Shown here piece by piece: positions 35,871 through 46,676 of a DNA stretch of 64,000 nucleotides; position 1 is the first letter of the stretch, and the number at the start of each line of letters is the position of its first letter. The position numbers and the translations under genes were made by a program. The notes below the pieces were generated by a model. That model searched no databases. It saw nothing but the letters and a program-made list of their open reading frames with translations, and was not told where the DNA came from. This DNA comes from Litoditis marina (lineage: Eukaryota > Nematoda > Chromadorea > Rhabditida > Rhabditidae), in NCBI GenBank assembly GCA_964036275.1, contig CAXIWQ010000159.1, forward strand, positions 19,416-83,415, given 5' to 3'.

Positions 35871-36915
35871 ATAGATAGTCGTATTAGGTTTTTGTAGCTG
35901 GGAGCAACATACTTGATAGCCGTATAACCTTTTCCCTGTAGCTGCACGGCAAAGAGTCAATAACCGCGTTAATTTGTCTTTTGTGGCTGTGCGCCACAGA
36001 ATACAAAGTCGTATTAGGTTTTTGTAGCTGGGAGCAACAGACTTGATAGCCGTATAAACTTCTTTCTGTAGCTGCAAGGCAAAGAGGTAATAACCGCGTT
36101 AATCTGTCTTTTGTGGCTGTGCGCCTTAGAATAGATTGTCGTATCAGGTTTTTGTAGCTGGGAGCAACAGACTTGATAGCCGTATGAACTTTTTTCTGTA
36201 GCTGCAAGGCAAAGAGGTAATAACCGCGTTAATTTGTCTTTTGTGGCTGTGCGCCACAGGATATAAAGTCGTATTAGGTTTTTGTAGCCATGAGCAACAG
36301 ACTTGAAAGCCGTATAAACTTTTTTTCTGTAGCTGCAAGGCAAAGAGTCGATAACCACGTTAATTTGTATTTTGTGGCTGTGCGCCACAGAATAGATTGT
36401 CGTATTAGGTTTTTGTAGCTGGGAGCAACAGATTTGATAGCCGTATAAATTTTTTTCTGTAGCTGCTAGGCAAAGAGTCGATAACCGCGTTAATTCGTAT
36501 TTTGTGGCTGTGCGCCACAGAATAGATTGTCGTATTAGGTTTTTGTAGCTGGGAGCAACAGATTTGATAGCCGTATGAAATGTTCTCTGTAACTGCAAGG
36601 CAAAGAGTCAATAACCGCGTTAATTTGTATTTTGTGGCTGTGCGCCACAGAATATAAAGTCGTATTATGTTTTTGTAGTTGGGAGCAACAGACTTGATAG
36701 CCGTATGATTTTTTTTGTAGCTGCAAGTCAAAATGTCAATAACCGCGTTAATTCGTTTTTGTGGCTGTGCGTCACAGAATAGATTGTCGTATTAGGTTTT
36801 TGTAGCTGGGAGCAACAGACTTGATAGCCGTATTAACTTTTTTCTGTAGCTGCAAAGCAAACAGTCGATAACCGCGTTAATTCGTATTTTGTGGCTGTGC
36901 GCCACAGAATAGATA
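35360..36915 (+). repeat. 2190-bp offset duplication, copy 1
   Basis: Matches about 37552-39105. Shared markers are GCGCCTTAGAATAG, TTGAAAGCCG, GATAACCACG and GCTGCTAGGC. After 36915 the offset becomes about 2320 bp, so one monomer was lost or gained at that point. Confidence 0.85.
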
Positions 36916-37551
36916 GTCGTATAAGGTTTTTGTAGCTGGGAGCAACAGACTTGATAGCCGTATAAACTTTGTTCTGTAGCTGCAAGGCAAAGAGGTAATA
37001 ACCGCGTTAATTTGTCTTTTGTGGCTGTGCGCCACAGAATAGATTGTCGTATCAGGTTTTTGTAGCTGGGAGCAACAGACTTGATAGCCGTATGAACTTT
37101 TCTCTGTAGCTGCAAGCCAACAAGTCGATAACCGCGATAATTCGTATTTTGTGGCTGTGCGCCACAGAATAGATTGTCGTATTAGGTTTTTGTAGCTGGG
37201 AGCAACAGATTTGATAGCCGTATGGACTGTTCTCTGTAGCTGCAAGGCAAAGAGTCGATAACCGCGTTAATTCGTATTTTGTGGCTGTGCGCCACAGAAT
37301 AGTATTAGGTTTTTGTAGCTGGGAGCAACATACTTGATAGCCGTAACTTTTTTCCTGTAGCTGCACGGCAAAGAGTCAATAACCGCGTTAATTTGTCTTT
37401 TGTGGCTGTGCGCCACAGAATATAAAGTCGAATTAGGTTTTCGTAGCTGGGAGCAACAGATTTGATAGCCGTATGGACTGTTCTCTGTAGCTGCAAGGCA
37501 AAGAGTCGATAACCGCGTTAATTCGTATTTTGTGGCTGTGCGCCACAGAAT

Positions 37552-39105
37552 AGTATTAGGTTTTTGTAGCTGGGAGCAACATACTTGATAGCCGTAACCT
37601 TTTTCCTGTAGCTGCACGGCAAAGAGTCAATAACCGCGTTAATTTGTCTTTTGTGGCTGTGCGCCACAGAATATAAAGTCGAATTAGGTTTTCGTAGCTG
37701 GGAGCAACAGACTTGATAGCCGTATGAACTTTTTTCTGTAGCTGCAAGGCAAAGAGGTAATAACCGCGTTAATTTGTCTTTTGTGGCTGTGCGCCACAGA
37801 ATAGATTGTCGTATCAGGTTTTTGTAGCTGGGAGCAACAGACTTGATAGCCGTATGAACTTTTCTCTGTAGCTGCAAGCCAACAAGTCGATAACCGCGAT
37901 AATTCGTATTTTGTGGCTGTGCGCCACAGAATAGATTGTCGTATTGGGTTTTTGTAGCTGGGAGCAACAGATTTGATAGCCGTATGAACTGTTCTCTGTA
38001 GCTGCAAGGCAAAGAGTCGATAACCGCGTTAATTCGTATTTTGTGGCTGTGCGCCACAGAATAGATAGTCGTATTAGGTTTTTGTAGCTGGGAGCAACAT
38101 ACTTGATAGCCGTATAACCTTTTCCCTGTAGCTGCACGGCAAAGAGTCAATAACCGCGTTAATTTGTATTTTGTGGCTGTGCGCCACAGAATACAAAGTC
38201 GTATTAGGTTTTTGTAGCTGGGAGCAACAGACTTGATAGCCGTATGAACTTCTTTCTGTAGCTGCAAGGCAAAGAGGTAATAACCGCGTTAATCTGTCTT
38301 TTGTGGCTGTGCGCCTTAGAATAGATTGTCGTATCAGGTTTTTGTAGCTGGGAGCAACAGACTTGATAGCCGTATGAACTTTTTTCTGTAGCTGCAAGGC
38401 AAAGAGGTAATAACCGCGTTAATTTGTCTTTTGTGGCTGTGCGCCACAGGATATAAAGTCGTATTAGGTTTTTGTAGCCATGAGCAACAGACTTGAAAGC
38501 CGTATAAACTTTTTTTCTGTAGCTGCAAGGCAAAGAGTCGATAACCACGTTAATTCGTATTTTGTGGCTGTGCGCCACAGAATAGATTGTCGTATTAGGT
38601 TTTTGTAGCTGGGAGCAACAGATTTGATAGCCGTATAAATTTTTTTCTGTAGCTGCTAGGCAAAGAGTCGATAACCGCGTTAATTCGTATTTTGTGGCTG
38701 TGCGCCACAGAATAGATTGTCGTATTAGGTTTTTGTAGCTGGGAGCAACAGATTTGATAGCCGTATGAAATGTTCTCTGTAACTGCAAGGCAAAGAGTCA
38801 ATAACCGCGTTAATTTGTATTTTGTGGCTGTGCGCCACAGAATATAAAGTCGTATTATGTTTTTGTAGTTGGGAGCAACAGACTTGATAGCCGTATGATT
38901 TTTTTTGTAGCTGCAAGTCAAAATGTCAATAACCGCGTTAATTCGTTTTTGTGGCTGTGCGCCACAGAATAGATTGTCGTATTAGGTTTTTGTAGCTGGG
39001 AGCAACAGACTTGATAGCCGTATTAACTTTTTTCTGTAGCTGCAAAGCAAACAGTCGATAACCGCGTTAATTCGTATTTTGTGGCTGTGCGCCACAGAAT
39101 AGATA
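37552..39105 (+). repeat. 2190-bp offset duplication, copy 2
   Basis: Second copy of 35360-36915. It contains the uninterrupted paralogue of the foldback insertion site at 38233-38238, with the same neighbouring variants (AGAATACAAAGTCG before, TATGAACTTCTTTC after). Confidence 0.85.
38230..38245 (+). other. Paralogous empty site of the foldback element
   Basis: The satellite reads CAGACTTGATAGCCG without interruption. The foldback copy has CAGACTTG, then the element, then TAG, then ATAGCCG. The context on both sides matches 41150-41199 and 41888-41980, including the rare ATACAAA and CTTCTTTC variants, so this is a true paralogous locus that lacks the element. Confidence 0.8.
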
Positions 39106-39749
39106 GTCGTATTAGGTTTTTGTAGCTGGGAGCAACATACTTGATAGCCGTATAAACTTTTTTCTGTAGCTGCACGGCAAAGAGTCAATAACCGCGTTAA
39201 TTTGTCTCTTGTGGCTGTGCGCCACAGAATATAAAGTCGTATTAGGTTTTTGTAGCCATGAGCAACAGACTTGATAGCCGTATAAACTTTGTTCTGTAGC
39301 TGCAAGGCAAAGAGGTAATAACCGCGTTAATTTGTCTTTTGTGGCTGTGCGCCACAGAATAGATTGTCGTATCAGGTTTTTGTAGCTGGGAGCAACAGAC
39401 TTGATAGCCGTATGAACTTTTCTCTGTAGCTGCAAGCCAACAAGTCGATAACCGCGATAATTCGTATTTTGTGGCTGTGCGCCACAGAATAGATTGTCGT
39501 ATTAGGTTTTTGTAGCTGGGAGCAACAGATTTGATAGCCGTATGGACTGTTCTCTGTAGCTGCAAGGCAAAGAGTCGATAACCGCGTTAATTCGTATTTT
39601 GTGGCTGTGCGCCACAGAATAGTATTAGGTTTTTGTAGCTGGGAGCAACATACTTGATAGCCGTAACCTTTTTCCTGTAGCTGCACGGCAAAGAGTCAAT
39701 AACCGCGTTAATTTGTCTTTTGTGGCTGTGCGCCACAGAATATAAAGTC

Positions 39750-41100
39750 GAATTAGGTTTTCGTAGCTGGGAGCAACAGACTTGATAGCCGTATGAACTT
39801 TTTTCTGTAGCTGCAAGGCAAAGAGGTAATAACCGCGTTAATTTGTCTTTTGTGGCTGTGCGCCACAGAATAGATTGTCGTATCAGGTTTTTGTAGCTGG
39901 GAGCAACAGACTTGATAGCCGTATGAACTTTTCTCTGTAGCTGCAAGCCAACAAGTCGATAACCGCGATAATTCGTATTTTGTGGCTGTGCGCCACAGAA
40001 TAGTATTAGGTTTTTGTAGCTGGGAGCAACATACTTGATAGCCGTATAACCTTTTTCCTGTAGCTGCACGGCAAAGAGTCAATAACCGCGTTAATTTGTC
40101 TTTTGTGGCTGTGCGCCACAGAATATAAAGTCGTATTAGGTTTTCGTAGCTGGGAGCAACAGACTTGATAGCCGTATGAACTTTTTTTTGTAGCTGCAAG
40201 GCAAAGAGGTAATAACCGCGTTAATTTGTCTTTTGTGGCTGTGCGCCACAGAATAGATTGTCGTATCAGGTTTTTGTAGCTGGGAGCAACAGACTTGATA
40301 GCCGTATGAACTTTTCTCTGTAGCTGCAAGCCAACAAGTCGATAACCGCGATAATTCGTATTTTGTGGCTGTGCGCCACAGAAAAGATTGTCGTATTAGG
40401 TTTTTGTAGCTGGGAGCAACAGATTTGATAGCCGTATGAACTGTTCTCTGTAGCTGCAAGGCAAAGAGTCGATAACCGCGTTAATTCGTATTTTGTGGCT
40501 GTGCGCCACAGAATAGTATTAGGTTTTTGTAGCTGGGAGCAACATACTTGATAGCCGTATAACTTTTTTCCTGTAGCTGCACGGCAAAGAGTCAATAACC
40601 GCGTTAATTTGTCTTTTGTGGCTGTGCGCCACAGAATATAAAGTCGAATTAGGTTTTCGTAGCTGGGAGCAACAGACTTGATAGCCGTATGAACTTTTTT
40701 CTGTAGCTGCAAAGCAAAGAGGTAATAACCGCGTTAATTTGTCTTTTGTGGCTGTGCGCCACAGAATAGATTGTCGTATCAGGTTTTTGTAGCTGGGAGC
40801 AACAGACTTGATAGCCGTATAAACTTTTCTCTGTAGCTGCAAGCCAACAAGTCGATAACCGCGATAATTCGTATTTTGTGGCTGTGCGCCACAGAATAGA
40901 TTGTCGTATTAGGTTTTTGTAGCTGGGAGCAACAGATTTGATAGCCGTATGAACTGTTCTCTGTAGCTGCAAGGCAAAGAGTCGATAACCGCGTTAATTC
41001 GTAATTTGTGGCTGTGCGCCACAGAATAGATAGTCGTATTAGGTTTTTGTAGCTGGGAGCAACATACTTGATAGCCGTATAACCTTTTCCCTGTAGCTGC
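39750..41100 (+). repeat. Second run of the 513-bp 4-mer
   Basis: The same 4-mer organisation reappears here, with monomers at 39753 and 40266 recurring 513 bp later. The shortened monomer AGAATAGTATTAGG occurs near 39620, 40005 and 40515, and later units revert to full length. It is separated from the first run by the 2190-bp duplication. Confidence 0.8.
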
Positions 41101-41199
41101 ACGGCAAAGAGTCAATAACCGCGTTATTTGTCTTTTGTGGCTGTGCGCCACAGAATACAAAATCGTATTAGGTTTTTGTAGCTGGGAGCAACAGACTTG

Positions 41200-41477
41200 G
41201 GACCTGAATCTCTGAGGGGCGTAAAATAGGGCGGCCCACTTTTTAGGACGTAAAGTCCACTTTTTGGGGCGAAAGTCTACTTTTCGTTACGGAGGACGTA
41301 CTTTCAGGGCGGAAGACGTATTTGTAGGGCGAAGGACGTAATTTTAGGACGTAAAGACTACTTTTGAAAAAATTACTCGGAATCAACAAAAATTTCAAAA
41401 TCGATGGATTTGCCTGAAAATGAGGAATTAGGGGGTTTCGATCATCGCGATCACGAATACGAATGTTAAATTTTGTT
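41200..41477 (+). repeat. Left arm of foldback element
   Basis: Inverted repeat arm of about 278 bp. Its outer 160 bp is built of short imperfect repeats around GGRCGTAAAGTC, GGACGTA, GGGCGAAAGTC and GGGCGGAAGACGTA. Its inner part includes CGATCATCGCGATCACGAAT. It pairs with the right arm over nearly its whole length, with a few mismatches and small gaps. Confidence 0.85.
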
Positions 41478-41605
41478 TCCTAAATGGTAAAATGAAACCT
41501 AATTTCCTATCGTTATCTGACATCCCCATAGTTGATTACCACACATACAAAGTTTCATTCAAAAACACAGTCGTTAAAAAGTGTTGTCGCGTCGCGTGCA
41601 TGAAA

Positions 41606-41884
41606 TCAATTTTAACATTTATATTCGTGATCGCGATGATCGAAACCCCATAATGCCTCATTTTCAGGCAAATCCATCGATTTGAAATTTTTGTTGATTC
41701 CGGGTAATTTTTAATTTTTTTTTCTAGTCTTTACGTCCTAAAATTACGTCCTTCGCCCTACAAATACGTCTTCCGCCCTGAAAATACGTCCTCCGTAACT
41801 TAAAGTAGACTTTCGCCCCAAAAGTGAACTTTACGTCCAAAAAGTGGGCCGCCCTATTTTTACGCCCCTCAGAGATTCAGGCCC
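41606..41884 (-). repeat. Right arm of foldback element
   Basis: Inverted partner of the left arm, ending in CAGAGATTCAGGCCC. The centre between the arms also contains a small inverted pair, AATGAAAC (41491-41498) with GTTTCATT (41552-41559). Confidence 0.85.
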
Positions 41885-44800
41885 TAGATAGCCGTATGAA
41901 CTTCTTTCTGTAGCTGCAAGGCAAAGAGGTAATAACCGCGTTAATTTGTCTTTTGTGGCTGTGCGCCTTAGAATAGATTGTCGTATCAGGTTTTGTAGCT
42001 GGGAGCAACAGACTTGATAGCCGTATGAACTTTTTTCTGTAGCTGCAAGGCAAAGAGGTAATAACCGCGTTAAATTGTCTTTTGTGGCTGTGCGCCCACA
42101 GGATATAAAGTCGCATTAGGTTTTTGTAGTCATGAGCAACAGACTTGAAAGCCGTATAAACTTTTTTTCTGTAGCTGCAAGGCAAAGAGTCGATAACCAC
42201 GTTAATTCGTATTTTGTGGCTGTGCGCCACAGAATAGATTGTCGTATTAGGTTTTTGTAGCTGGGAGCAACAGATTTGATAGCCGTATAAACTTTTTTCT
42301 GTAGCTGCTAGGCAAAGAGTCGATAACCGCGTTAATTCGTATTTTGTGGCTGTGCGCCACAGAATAGATTGTCGTATTAGGTTTTTGTAGCTGGGAGCAA
42401 CAGATTTGATAGCCGTATGAAATGTTCTCTGTAACTGCAAGGCAAAGAGTCAATAACCGCGTTAATTTGTATTTTGTGGCTGTGCGCCACAGAATATAAA
42501 GTCGTATTATGTTTTTGTAGTTGGGAGCAACAGACTTGATAGCCGTATGATTTTTTTCGTAGCTGCAAGTCAAAATGTCAATAACCGCGTTAATTCGTTT
42601 TTGTGGCTGTGCGCCACAGAATAGATTGTCGTATTAGGTTTTTGTAGCTGGGAGCAACAGACTTGATAGCCGTATTAACTTTTTTCTGTAGCTGCAAAGC
42701 AAACAGTCGATAACCGCGTTAATTCGTATTTTGTGGCTGTGCGCCACAGAAAAGATAGTCGTATTAGGTTTTTGTAGCTGGGAGCAACATAATTGATAGC
42801 CGTATAAACTTTTTTCTGTAGCTGCACGGCAAAGAGTCAATAACCGCGTAATTTGTCTTTTGTGGCTGTGCGCCACAGAATATAAAGTCGTATTAGATTT
42901 TTGTAGCCATGAGCAACAGACTTGATAGCCGTATAAACTTTTTTTTGTAGCTGCAAGGCAAAGAGGTAATAACCGCGTTAATTTGTCTTTTGTGGCTGTG
43001 CGCCACAGAATAGATTGTCGTATCAGGTTTTTGTAGCTGGGAGCAACAGACTTGATAGCCGTATTAACTTTTTTCTGTAGCTGCAAAGCAAACAGTCGAT
43101 AACCGCGTTAATTCGTATTTGTGGCTGTGCGCCACAGAATAGATAGTCGTATTAGGTTTTTGTAGCTGGGAGCAACATACTTGATAGCCGTATAAACTTT
43201 TTTCTGTAGCTGCACGGCAAAGAGTCAATAACCGCGTTAATTTGTCTTTTGTGGCTGTGCGCCACAGAATATAAAGTCGTATTAGGTTTTTGTAGCCATG
43301 AGCAACAGACTTGATAGCCGTATAAACTTTTTTCTGTAGCTGCAAGGCAAAGAGGTAATAACCGCGTTAATTTGTCTTTTGTGGCTGTGCGCCACAGAAT
43401 AGATAGTCGTATTAGGTTTTTGTAGCTGGGAGCAACATACTTGATAGCCGTATAAACTTTTTTCTGTAGCTGCACGGCAAAGAGTCAATAACCGCGTTAA
43501 TTTGTCTTTTGTGGCTGTGCGCCACAGAATATAAAGTCGTATTAGGTTTTTGTAGCCATGAGCAACAGACTTGATAGCCGTATAAACTTTTTTCTGTAGC
43601 TGCAAGGCAAAGAGGTAATAACCGCGTTAATTTGTCTTTTGTGGCTGTGCGCCACAGAATAGATTGTCGTATCAGGTTTTTGTAGCTGGGAGCAACAGAC
43701 TTGATAGCCGTATGAACTTTTCTCTGTAGCTGCAAGCCAGTAAGTCGATAACCGCGATAATTCGTATTTTGTGGCTGTGCGCCACAGAATAGTATTAGGT
43801 TTTTTGTAGCTGGGAGCCACATACTTGATAGCCGTATAACCTTTTTCCTGTAGCTGCACGGCAAAGAGTCAATAACCGCGTTAATTTGTCTTTTGTGGCT
43901 GTGCGCCACAGAATATAAAGTCGAATTAGGTTTTCGTAGCTGGGAGCAACAGACTTGATAGCCGTATGAACTTTTTTCTGTAGCTGCAAGGCAAAGAGGT
44001 AATAACCGCGTTAATTTGTCTTTGTGGCTGTGCGCCACAGAAAAGATTGTCGTATCAGGTTTTTGTAACTGGGAGCAACAGACTTGATAGCCGTATAAAC
44101 TTTTTTCTGTAGCTGCAAGGCAAAGAGGTAATAACCGCGTTAATTTGTCTTTTGTGGCTGTGCGCCACAGAATATAAAGTCGTATTAGGTTTTTGTAGCC
44201 ATGAGCAACAGACTTGATAGCCGTATAAACTTTTTTCTGTAGCTGCAAGGCAAAGAGGTAATAACCGCGTTAATTTGTCTTTTGTGGCTGTGCGCCACAG
44301 AATAGATTGTCGTATCAGGTTTTTGTAGCTGGGAGCAACAGACTTGATAGCCGTATGAACTTTTCTCTGTAGCTGCAAGCCAACAAGTCGATAACCGCGA
44401 TAATTCGTATTTTGTGGCTGTGCGCCACAGAGTAGATTGTCGTATTAGGTTTTTGTAGCTGGGAGCAACAGATTTGATAGCCGTATGGACTGTTCTCTGT
44501 AGCTGCAAGGCAAAGAGTCGATAACCGCGTTAATTCGTATTTTGTGGCTGTGCGCCACAGAATAGTATTAGGTTTTTGTAGCTGGGAGCAACATACTTGA
44601 TAGCCGTATAACCTTTTTCCTGTAGCTGCACGGCAAAGAGTCAATAACCGCGTTAATTTGTCTTTTGTGGCTGTACGCCACAGAATATAAAGTCGAATTA
44701 GGTTTTCGTAGCTGGGAGCAACAGACTTGATAGCCGTATGAACTTTTTTCTGTAGCTGCAAGGCAAAGAGGTAATAACCGCGTTAATTTGTCTTTTGTGG

Positions 44801-45463
44801 CTGTGCGCCACAGAATAGATTGTCGTATCAGGTTTTTGTAGCTGGGAGCAACATACTTGATAGCCGTATGAACTTTTCTCTGTAGCTGCAAGCCAACAAG
44901 TCGATAACCGCGTAAATTCGTAATTTGTGGCTGTGCGCCACTGAATAGATTGTCGTATTAGGTTTTTGTAGCTGGGAGCAACAGACTTGATAGCCGTATA
45001 AACTTTTTTCTGTAGCTGCTAGGCAAAGAGTCGATAACCGCGTTAATTCGTATTTTGTGGCTGTGCGCCACAGAATAGATTGTCGTATTAGGTTTTTGTA
45101 GCTGGGAGCAACAGATTTGATAGCCGTATGGAATGTTCTCTGTAACTGCAAGGCAAAGAGTCAATAACCGCGTTAGTTTGTATTTTGTGGCTGTGCGCCA
45201 CAGAATATAAAGTCGTATTATGTTTTGTAGTTGGGAGCAACAGACTTGATAGCCGTATGATTTTTTTTGTAGCTGCAAGTCAAAATGTCAATAACCGCGT
45301 TAATTCGTTTTTGTGGCTGTGCGCCACAGAATATAAAGTTGTATTAGGTTTTTGTAGCTGGGAGCAACAGACTTGATAGCCGTATAAACTTTTTTCTGTA
45401 GCTGCAAGGCAAAGAGTCGATAACCGCGTAAATTCGTATTTTGTGGCTGTGCGCCACAGAATA
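41885..45463 (+). repeat. Satellite array E, plus orientation
   Basis: Head-to-tail satellite of the same family between the two inserted elements. About 42120-43790 is the first of three copies of a large block. About 43670-45463 is paired with 52705-54499. No gene is visible. Minus-strand frames reach 278 codons (43412-44248) only because successive small indels keep one frame open. Confidence 0.96.
42120..43790 (+). repeat. Large block, copy 1 of 3
   Basis: Recurs at about 46887-48560 (offset 4767-4769) and 51283-52700 (a further 4396). Shared markers include GTAGTCATGAGC, TTGAAAGCCG, AGAAAAGATAGTCG, CATAATTGATAGCC and TATTAGATTTTTG. Small differences, such as GCGTAATTTG near 42848, show that this copy has accumulated its own changes. 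Confidence 0.82.
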
Positions 45464-45547
45464 CTCTAGAATTTGGCGGCGACTCGCCGGCGACATGAAG
45501 GGGTCGGCAGAGTGTCGCCGGCGGGTCGCCTGCAATTGTTTTTAGGT
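45464..45547 (+). repeat. Left TIR of the 370-bp MITE
   Basis: 84 bp, CpG-rich. It contains the small palindrome GGCGACTCGCC and the related motif GTCGCCGGCGGGTCGCC, which may be transposase-binding subrepeats (inference). It ends in TTGTTTTTAGGT. Confidence 0.88.
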
Positions 45548-45749
45548 CGTTGATTTTCGATGAAATATATGTTAATCAGACGCACATACTTGTGGTTTTT
45601 AGGTGGGTGACATGTTTATACATGAACAATGAAGTCGTGAATCTCATCGTGTCTACCTCTGGCGACGTTAAATATATATAACATTGTTATTCTCTGTGAA
45701 TTCATAAGTTTCTGTATCTGTTCACTATATAAAACGTTCAGTGTGAAGA

Positions 45750-45833
45750 ACCTAAAAACAATCACAGGCCACCCGCCGGCGACACTCTGCCGACCCCTCC
45801 ATGTCGCCGGCGAGTCGCCGCCAAATTCTAGAG
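45750..45833 (-). repeat. Right TIR of the 370-bp MITE
   Basis: Inverted partner of the left TIR. Differences seen are CATGGAGG for CATGAAGG, and three changes in the inner part near GGGTGGCCTGTGATTG. Confidence 0.88.
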
Positions 45834-46590
45834 TAGATTGTCGTATTAGGTTTTTGTAGCTGGGAGCAACAGATTTGATAGCCGTATGAAATGTTCTCTG
45901 TAACTGCAAGGCAAAGAGTCAATAACCGCGTTAATTTGTATTTTGTGGCTGTGCGCCACCGAATATAAAGTCGTATTATGTTTTTGTAGTTGGGAGCAAC
46001 AGACTTGATAGCCGTATGATTTTTTTTGTAGCTGCAAGTCAAAATGTCAATAACCGCGTTAATTCGTTTTTGTGGCTGTGCGCCACAGAATAGATTGTCG
46101 TATTAGGTTTTTGTAGCTGGGAGCAACAGACTTGATAGCCGTATTAACTTTTTTCTGTAGCTGCAAAGCAAACAGTCGATAACCGCGTTAATTCGTATTT
46201 TGTGGCTGTGCGCCACAGAATAGATAGTCGTATTAGGTTTTTGTAGCTGGGAGCAACATACTTGATAGCCGTATAAACTTTTTTCTGTAGCTGCACGGCA
46301 AAGAGTCAATAACCGCGTTAATTTGTCTTTTGTGGCTGTGCGCCACAGAATAGATTGTCGTATCAGGTTTTTGTAGCTGGGAGCAACATACTTGATAGCC
46401 GTATAAACTTTTTTCTGTAGCTGCAAGCCAACAAGTCGATAACCGCGTTAATTTGTCTTTTGTGGCTGTGCGCCACAGAATAGATTGTCGTATCAAATTT
46501 TTGTAGCTGGAAGCAACAGACTTGATAGCCGTATGAACTTTTCTCTGTAGCTGCAAGCCAACAAGTCGATAACCGCGATAATTCGTATTT

Positions 46591-46607
46591 TGTGGCTGTG
46601 CGCCACA
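46591..46607. other. Short perfect inverted repeat in monomer (TGTGGC-TGTGC-GCCACA)
   Basis: A 6-bp perfect inverted repeat with a 5-nt spacer, present in most monomers of the window and shown here for the reference copy. In a transcript or extruded single strand it could form a small hairpin. Variants occur: TGTGT in the spacer, uncompensated stem changes such as GTGGG or GTGGA, and one compensated pair (TGTGGT/ACCACA at 28867-28883). No function is shown. Confidence 0.7.
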
Positions 46608-46632
46608 GAATAGATTGTCGTATTAGGTTTTT
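46592..46632 (+). repeat. Monomer subunit 1 (41 bp, GTGGCTG type)
   Basis: First of three related subunits in the reference monomer. Taking the consensus forms, subunit 1 (GTGGCTGTGCGCCACAGAAT followed by AGATTGTCGTATTAGG) aligned without gaps to subunit 2 agrees at about 25 of 36 positions, counted by hand. It contains the hairpin-forming TGTGGC/GCCACA pair, which the other two subunits lack. Confidence 0.75.
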
Positions 46633-46676
46633 GTAGCTGGGAGCAACAGATTTGATAGCCGTATGGACTGTTCTCT
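46633..46676 (+). repeat. Monomer subunit 2 (44 bp, GTAGCTGGG type)
   Basis: Second related subunit. In consensus form it reads GTAGCTGGGAGCAACAGACT followed by TGATAGCCGTATGAAC and a T-tract. It aligns to subunit 3 at about 26 of 36 columns with two single-base gaps, sharing GTAGCTG, the CAA/AGA core, GATA, CCG and the final TNAA. Confidence 0.75.

Larger units (their letters stand above)
27513..41199 (+). repeat. Satellite array D, plus orientation
   Basis: Head-to-tail satellite, the same family. The 1820-bp 14-mer lies at the left, array-B-like monomers at about 31760-32730, the 513-bp unit at about 33640-35870 and again at 39750-41100, and a 2190-bp offset duplication in between. No gene is visible. 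The array stops at the foldback element after CAGACTTG. Confidence 0.96.
41200..41884. mobile_element. 685-bp foldback (long inverted repeat) DNA element
   Basis: Non-satellite sequence whose two halves are inverted copies. The left arm is about 41200-41477, the right arm about 41606-41884, and the unpaired centre about 128 bp. The outer ends are GGACCTGAATCTCTGAGGGG and, reversed, GGGCCTGAATCTCTGAGGGG. Flanks read TTG (41197-41199) and TAG (41885-41887), a possible 3-bp target duplication with one mismatch. There is no transposase or sizeable open frame, so it is non-autonomous. A 3-bp duplication with TIRs starting GGG/GGC is compatible with PIF/Harbinger-type MITEs, but a foldback element or another DNA transposon family is possible. 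Confidence 0.85.
45464..45833. mobile_element. 370-bp MITE with 84-bp TIRs and TA duplication
   Basis: GC-rich terminal inverted repeats of 84 bp (45464-45547 and 45750-45833) agree at about 80 positions and begin CTCTAGAATTTGGCGGCGAC. Flanking TA at 45462-45463 and 45834-45835 rebuilds CACAGAATAGATTG exactly when one TA and the element are removed. The AT-rich centre has no open frame of note. A TA duplication is the hallmark of the Tc1/mariner superfamily and a few others. The long GC-rich TIR with GTCGCCGGCG repeats is unusual, so the family stays open. This is a non-autonomous element: no transposase is encoded. Confidence 0.93.

Noticed and set aside
43412..44248. Long minus-strand open frames (up to 278 codons here, 249 at 37518-38267, 238 at 8113-8829)
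   Set aside because: The monomer is stop-poor on one strand and 130 bp is not a multiple of three, so overlapping frames of about 107 codons recur in every array. The longer ones arise where small indels happen to keep the frame. The peptides are the same repeat read in three frames, with no conserved frame, domain or start context.
46591..46607. Rho-independent terminator or regulatory operator at each TGTGGC/GCCACA inverted repeat
   Set aside because: There are no genes for it to control, the stem is only 6 bp, and it occurs in nearly every monomer.
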